Source of the DNA: Arachnopeziza araneosa
Taxonomy: Eukaryota; Ascomycota; Leotiomycetes; Helotiales; Arachnopezizaceae
Direction of reading: 5' to 3'
Assembly (NCBI GenBank): GCA_003988855.1
Contig: QYAI01000266.1
Span: 1 to 24,963, forward strand
DNA: 24,963 nucleotides
Shown: in pieces, positions 20,271 through 24,963 of the stretch
Layout of the letters: each line of letters starts with the position of its first letter
Position numbering within the stretch: position 1 is the first letter of the stretch
Program-made: the position numbers and the translations under genes
The notes under the pieces: model-generated
Seen by the model: the letters and a program-made list of their open reading frames with translations, nothing else
Databases searched by the model: none
What the model was told of the DNA's origin: nothing

Positions 20271-22345
20271 ATGAGGAGTGCATTTATGAGATATGCTGCT
20301 TTGGCAGTATTATTTCTTGGGGGAAACGTCGCTGCAAGCCCTGTTGCCAGTTATGGAAACGCTACTTCAAGGTCAAGCGGCACTTCAGTGTCAAACGGCG
20401 CGTCAGCCACGCCTAGCATAACTGCTGCTCCAATACTAGTAACGACACATCCACAGCCCACGGCCTCTTCAACCTGTACACTTACTATCAATCCCTTTCT
20501 GGAAAACATCAACAACGATGATTTTTCCAGCTGCAGTGGCTCGCCAGCAACCCTTGTTCCTGCGTATAATGTATACGAATACGTAACATGGAATCAGCGA
20601 ATGGCATCCTCGTGCTCACTCTCGTACGTGGATGCACTCGCCGCGTGGAAAAGTACGTGGGTTCCGTTCGTTTTCACCGCAACTATGAGTAGCGACAATG
20701 TTGCAGTGAAAACGACCACTTACAGTCTTGACACGGGCGAGCCATTCAATTACATGCCAACAGCCGGATCTGAGTGCTGTCTGAATTGCACCCTCTATGG
20801 AGGTGATGTGGAGGCATACTACTGGCCAACAAGTACGCTCGCGAGTGTACCTACCGGTTATCCGTTTCTAAATTCTACAAATGCTACAATCACTGCGCCT
20901 CCTGCTTCAGCTTCAGTCATTTCTGTATTGGTCAATGACGCGAACTTCACGTTGTAAGCAAATACAATGATGATGTATTCGAGTCTGCTAACCTGATCCA
21001 GTACTTCTCCCTCGGTATACGTAGTCTTCCACGCTCTTTCTGCTGACGATTATTGTGGTCAAGTCGGGCCTCTGATCGCAAATGCTACTGTCGCTTTCAA
21101 TCCTGGGGAGTTGATGACAGCAAGGGGATGGACATGGGCAGGTTCCGATGATGTGAACGCCCCGGTTCTTCCAAATGACTTTGTGGTTGGGGATTGGAAT
21201 AATCAGTGAGAAATGATCACAATGACTTGTCTCCACAATTCTAACAACTAGTCAGGCCAACCTGTGGAAATGTCACCTCTTCTTTCTATCAAAATGCCCT
21301 GAACCGAGAGATATGGACGGATCCAGCCGATTCTCCAACTTCCTGCACGACAGACCTGTGCTGGATAGGCACTTATACCATCACCTGGGATCCTTGCCAA
21401 CCTTATATATCAGTACCCCCTCAAGTCTTCGGTATAAATACCGCATGGAGTTCGTGTCAAAGTGGTATCGGTGTTATGAAGGATCCACCTTACATCTTAA
21501 CTTCTGGCTCTTCCTTAACCCCTCTAACGATAACTGTTCCTGGTGCTGGTCACTCGCACCCAGCGACTCTCACGTCTACTCCAGGAATCTCGGTGGCTCA
21601 ACCTGGAAGCACGATAACACCTGATGGGCCGATCCGGACAAAGCCTCCTTCCCTAGGTCCGACCTCATTTCCTAAATCACCGGATAACAATACACCTCCA
21701 GATGATCCAACACCAAATGATCCCTCCGGGGGCGGCTCACCACCAGACACATCTCCATCCAATGACCCGCCTGCGAATAACCCACCAGGGAGTGGCTCGC
21801 CCCAAGATACGCAACCGGACACAACTCCAGGAAACTTCCACGCCAACCCTACAACACCAGCACCCGAATACATAATCGGGAGCCAAACCTTAACACCTGG
21901 CGGCCCTGCCATCACAGTCTCAGGAACAACCTATAGTCTCCTCCCCGACAACTCCATCGTCATCGACGGCAACACACGAAGTTTCATCCAAGGTGGATCA
22001 TCAACTTATATCATCGGTTCACAGTGGTTGATAGCTGGTAGCTCGGCTATCACGGTGGATGGAACAAAAGTTAGTCTGATGCCTGGAGGAAGTAGTGTTG
22101 TTGTGGGAGGGACGACGGAAGCAATGAGCGGATTTATCGCTCCTTCGCAAACGGGTACGGGGTCTCAAACTAAGACGGGGTACGCGAGTATCAGTTTGGG
22201 AGGTTATGTTACGCCTACAAAGGTCCCGGGTAGTGGGTCATTAATAGCTACAAAAAGTAGCGCTCAGAGTGTGAGAGACGGCGCAAGGGGTTTTGTGCCG
22301 CTATTGGCGTTCGCGGTAATGATACTGGGGATAATAGAATTATGA
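20271..22345 (+). CDS. Secreted GPI-anchored Ser/Thr/Pro-rich protein
   Basis: A predicted cell-wall or plasma-membrane surface protein. Exons 20271-20953, 21002-21205 and 21256-22345 give 658 residues. Introns are 48 and 50 nt; the first has a GCTAAC branch. The second acceptor is taken at TCAG 21252-21255, because only this restores the frame into QPTCGNVTSSFYQNAL. ATG 20271 (an in-frame ATG lies at 20286 and another upstream at 20220) starts a signal peptide with core AALAVLFLGG and likely cleavage after VAAS. A Cys-containing ectodomain with many N-glycosylation sites follows (ECCLNC, CGQVG, SCTTDLCWIGTYTITWDPC). Next is a Pro/Asp/Asn/Gly-rich linker, then two tandem beta-type repeats starting YIIGSQ and containing ITVSGTTYSL or ITVDGTKVSL. 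A hydrophobic tail FVPLLAFAVMILGIIEL fits a GPI signal. The ITVSGT-type repeats are common in fungal surface proteins. Ligand or function is unknown. Confidence 0.87.
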
Positions 22346-22499
22346 ATAGAAATAACAACTAGACAAAAAGTCAAGCTCAATAGAATTCAAGGATCAGTGG
22401 ACTCGGTTGATGGTTGTGATTCAAAATAATCATCGAGTTGCGCGCCGGTCTGAATTATCCCTCTCTCAAAATCATCCAACGTCCTTTGTTACTCCATCA

Positions 22500-23321
22500 C
22501 TACTTCCACCACCCATTCTGCTTGTACGGCTTCCGCATCCTCTCTCGATGCTTCCTCCAGATCTCCCGCTCTATGCTATCCATCTCACTCTTATACATCG
22601 GCCCGACCATACCCAAGCCGTGGGGAGGAATCGCTGCACCACCCTGCCTTTCCCTTCCCGCTCCTCTCGCACCCATCATCCCCCTCTCCAAACCCTCCCT
22701 CCCCAAAACATAAAACCCGCCCTTCCCCTCGGCCAGCAAGGCATCCGTGGTGAGATGCACGCCACTTCCACCAAAACAGCGATACCCCCCCTCGACGCGC
22801 GCCCAGTCCCAGCCCCGCGGGCAGAGCTGCCGCTCCGCACACTGCGTCGTGGCCCAGCGGTGCTGTCGGCACTGCTCGGGCGGCGCGAGGGATGCGATGT
22901 GGAGCTGTCGCGCGGCCATGACGGCATCGCTGGCGTGCGTCCACGTCGCTTGGGATGGCGCGGTGGTGTTGCCCACGCCGTGGTGAGATGTGGGAGCGTG
23001 GTTTGCGTGTTGAGATTGGCTGGCGTGCTGCCAGTTGGGGAGGCTGTTGCCGGAGAAGATGTGCCCGTCGATGAAGTATGCGTGCTCTCGGTTTGGAGGT
23101 ACGGGCATCATGGGATGGTTCTGATATCCAGCGAGAGAGAGACCGCTTAGCGCTCCTCCGTTCCGTGGGGTTGTCATTCTATCTGCCGTGATTCTCTCAA
23201 ACGGTGCGAGCCCATTGACCAGTGTTTGATCCTGTCTCGCAGAAGCATTTTGGCCGTGTTGATACCTCCGCTGGTGGTGTGAGGCGTGGTGCTCTTTTGT
23301 TCTCGTCTTGTCTCGGTCCAT
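22500..23321 (-). CDS. Hypothetical protein, 273 residues
   Basis: Not recognised. A single exon. The N-terminal half (1-135) is His/Gln/Ser-rich, probably disordered, with HH and HQ clusters. A compact segment at about 148-206 has Cys151, Cys161, Cys167 and Cys182, with CPRGWDWARVEGGYRCFGG followed by GKGGFYVLGREG. The spacing of Trp, Gly and Cys suggests a small folded, possibly disulfide or metal-stabilised module. The C-terminus is a basic helix (REIWRKHRERMRKPYKQNG). There is no signal peptide or membrane helix. The ATG at 23321 is preceded by a leader with CCATC context. Only 154 nt separate its stop from the converging GPI-protein gene, a compact arrangement usual for fungi. It is probably a real gene because long GC-rich coding composition coincides with structured sequence, but no homology can be claimed. 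Confidence 0.6.
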   Translation of the reverse strand: MDRDKTRTKEHHASHHQRRYQHGQNASARQDQTLVNGLAPFERITADRMTTPRNGGALSGLSLAGYQNHPMMPVPPNREHAYFIDGHIFSGNSLPNWQHASQSQHANHAPTSHHGVGNTTAPSQATWTHASDAVMAARQLHIASLAPPEQCRQHRWATTQCAERQLCPRGWDWARVEGGYRCFGGSGVHLTTDALLAEGKGGFYVLGREGLERGMMGARGAGRERQGGAAIPPHGLGMVGPMYKSEMDSIEREIWRKHRERMRKPYKQNGWWK

Positions 23322-23905
23322 GATGGCGGATTATCGAGTATGGCTCTCTTGTTGGAACAGTGATGGTTGAGTTTAGGTTGAAAGATGATAGAAGGAGAGA
23401 CATTTTCTTAAACAAAATTGAAACTGAGAATGGGTGTGTTGAATCAAGTCGGTGACGAAGAGGTGGATGATTCAACAGCCAACAGCCTCTACATAGTCAT
23501 ACCTTAAGATGCGAGAGGGGACTGGGATGGAGCGAGTTCACAAAATGAGTCATTTTTGCTTTCAAAGGATTTCGAATCTTTGCACGTTGACTTGTCAGAA
23601 AAGTTCAATTCCATTTTATGTTGCTCTATCCTGATTTGATCCTGCGGGATGAGGCCCAGAATGAGGCTGAAACTCGCCGCTAGTATACAAGATCGATTCC
23701 TCTAAAACAATGATGGCATTATAGTAGCACGAGGCTAATAGTAGATGAAGCGGAAGTTATTCGGAAGAAAAGAAAGAATTATCAATTTGTTGAGCACTTG
23801 ACTCAATCCTTGGGAACGAAGAGTTCTTAGGTTTAGAGTTTATTTGAACATTATAAAACACTCATTAGTCTCTCATTTAAATATTACATTTACGCTACTC
23901 GCACT
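23322..23905. other. Intergenic, possible last exon of next gene
   Basis: It carries the promoter of the minus-strand gene at 23321. Its right part may contain an intron and a short last exon (23825-23803) of the minus-strand gene at 24208. Nothing else is recognised. Confidence 0.4.
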
Positions 23906-24208
23906 CTACTTACCAACTTGCACAACCTTCGCCCTCTGCACCCTTCCTATGACAACCACACACGCCGTCCCGATGCCTAGGAGCCGGCCATACTCCCTCA
24001 CGTCCTTGTGGAGATGTCTCCGCTCATGTCGACGCGTACCAGCTTGGTGTTTCCAGTGCTCGGTGCCGAGCATCCGGGAAGCGGCGGCACGGAGGCATTC
24101 TGGATCGTGGATCCCGCGCTTGATCAGCGTGTTGATGTGGTCCTGGGCAACCATCACCGCTGTGGAGCGAGCGGGGAAGTTTTTGAAGCTGTATGGTTGG
24201 GATTTCAT
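23906..24208 (-). CDS. Small hypothetical protein, about 100 residues
   Basis: Not recognised. The open frame has strong G/C preference at third codon positions compared with the AT-rich flanks, which favours coding. Residues 10-70 are helical and charged (STAVMVAQDHINTLIKRGIH, then a His/Arg-rich TRRHERRHLHKDVREYG). A hydrophobic segment at about 76-88 (LLGIGTACVVVIG) may be one membrane helix followed by a basic tail, a layout seen in tail-anchored or small mitochondrial proteins. The TAG stop overlaps a perfect GTAAGT donor at 23913-23908. Splicing to an AAG acceptor at 23828-23826 (88-nt intron with a GACTAATG branch) would replace the last two residues by ELFVPKD and end at 23803. An upstream exon is also possible. 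I call the simple ORF and flag the alternative. Confidence 0.5.
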   Translation of the reverse strand: MKSQPYSFKNFPARSTAVMVAQDHINTLIKRGIHDPECLRAAASRMLGTEHWKHQAGTRRHERRHLHKDVREYGRLLGIGTACVVVIGRVQRAKVVQVGK

Positions 24209-24529
24209 CTCTCGTGCGTATTGCTGCGGTTAAGGCGGGAAATAGATGAGTTAGGATTGATTTTATATGCTCCCTGGGTCTGTCATATGTGCGTGTGATT
24301 CAGTCTGAACATTTTTTGATTCACAATTGTTCTGATTCATCGAGATTGAATCAGCTGACTTCTGAATGCTGGAGCTCATCTTATTATATTCCACAGGACT
24401 TCGGGGGTTCCAAGAGTCATGGTGCTCTTAGACTTTCGTTGCCATCTTCGATGTTCGAGTCGAAATACCTCGCACTCGCTTAATTTCCCTAATGCAGCCG
24501 CAAATAAATAAACACACCGCTCTCAAGGG
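24209..24529. other. Intergenic, nothing recognised
   Basis: This lies upstream of the minus-strand gene at 24208 and presumably holds its promoter and leader. No coding stretch or repeat of note. Confidence 0.4.
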
Positions 24530-24540
24530 CCCCCCCCCCC
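24530..24540. repeat. Poly-C run of 11
   Basis: A homopolymer of eleven C, flanked by G on the left and A on the right. Its length is prone to sequencing error. Confidence 0.8.
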
Positions 24541-24564
24541 AAAAACTCCTTAAAAAAAATCCAA

Positions 24565-24840
24565 AAAAGAAGGCCTGTAGGCTCAAGAACAACCACCCCG
24601 CCGGTTGCTTCCTTAATTTAATAGAGAGATATCCAATTCAGAAGAAGGCTCGGAGGCTCAAGAACAAAGACCCCGCCAGATTGCTTCCTTGATTCAATGG
24701 AGAAAGAAGGCCATTAGGCTCAAGAACAACCATCTACAACCACCAGTTTGCTTCCTTGATTTGGATGAAATAGAAGAAGACCCATAGACTCAAGAACAAC
24801 CTCCCGTGACGCCGAATTCCTCAGTTGCTTCCTTGATCAA
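24565..24840. repeat. Divergent tandem repeat, four units
   Basis: Two conserved blocks alternate: GGCTCAAGAACAA near 24579, 24654, 24717 and (as AGACTCAAGAACAA) 24788, and TTGCTTCCTT near 24605, 24682, 24749 and 24826. The spacing is about 65-77 nt. Between them lie variable C-rich and AT-rich parts. No coding sense is evident. It abuts the hairpin element at the right edge. Confidence 0.8.
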
Positions 24841-24871
24841 ATGTTGAAGTACAAAAACGCTTATTTAGGCC

Positions 24872-24938
24872 CTGTTTGGATTACCACTGAGTTGCCACTG
24901 ATAATATAATTAGAAACTCAGCGGCCTAATCCAAACAG
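24872..24938. mobile_element. Hairpin resembling transposon terminal inverted repeat
   Basis: CTGTTTGGATTA at 24872-24883 is a perfect inverted match to TAATCCAAACAG at 24927-24938. A second inner pair, ACTGAGTT and AACTCAG, lies inside. GGCC precedes the left arm and another CACTGAGT follows the right arm near 24955. Terminal repeats with a CTGTTTGGAT-like sequence are seen in hAT-type elements and MITEs. This may be a tiny MITE, or the hairpin end of a larger element running off the window. No target-site duplication can be confirmed. Confidence 0.45.
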
Positions 24939-24963
24939 TCAGCCCACTGAGTAACTTTTTTAC

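Noticed and set aside
22407..23150. 247-codon plus-strand ORF
   Set aside because: Antisense to the 273-residue minus-strand gene, which has the more protein-like sequence.

Overview
The window is nuclear DNA of a filamentous ascomycete (Pezizomycotina). The support is short introns (about 45-140 nt) with GTRNGT donors and CTAAC/CTGAC-like branch sites, a Zn2Cys6 regulator, HET-domain and STAND (NLR-like) proteins, a fungal-type cyanase and a GPI-anchored Ser/Thr/Pro-rich wall protein. The sequence does not fix a genus.

Layout, left to right. 46-425 (-): decayed coding relic. 1152-1924 (+): cyanate hydratase, four exons. 2519-3265 (+): HET-domain pseudogene with in-frame stops. 3621-6668 (+): intact three-exon HET / NB-ARC / TPR NLR whose 126-bp TPR repeats are nearly identical and carry assembly Ns. 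7729-7911 (-): 60-residue peptide made of five copies of an 11-residue GPGGGFC repeat, with its own CCAAT/TATA-type promoter. 8469-8868: composite minisatellite. 10068-12054 (-): Zn2Cys6 transcription factor. 12055-15844: gene-poor stretch. 15845-16774 (+): Cys- and Ser-rich protein with a 25-nt micro-exon. 17193-17651 (-): small hypothetical. 18396-19367 (-): protein with four LGSSF repeats. 20271-22345 (+): secreted GPI-anchored protein, three exons. 22500-23321 (-): hypothetical with a compact Cys/Gly/Trp segment. 23906-24208 (-): small hypothetical with a hydrophobic C-terminal segment. 24530-24963: poly-C, divergent tandem repeats and a hairpin resembling a transposon terminal inverted repeat.

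There is no operon-like logic. Cyanase is housekeeping or nitrogen metabolism, and the HET/NLR block is a self/non-self recognition locus with a live gene beside a dead one. The rest are single genes, several lineage-restricted by appearance. The most unusual object is the GPGGGFC repeat gene: differences between its DNA repeats are mostly silent in one frame only, which argues that the repeat peptide itself is under selection. I do not recognise it as a named family.
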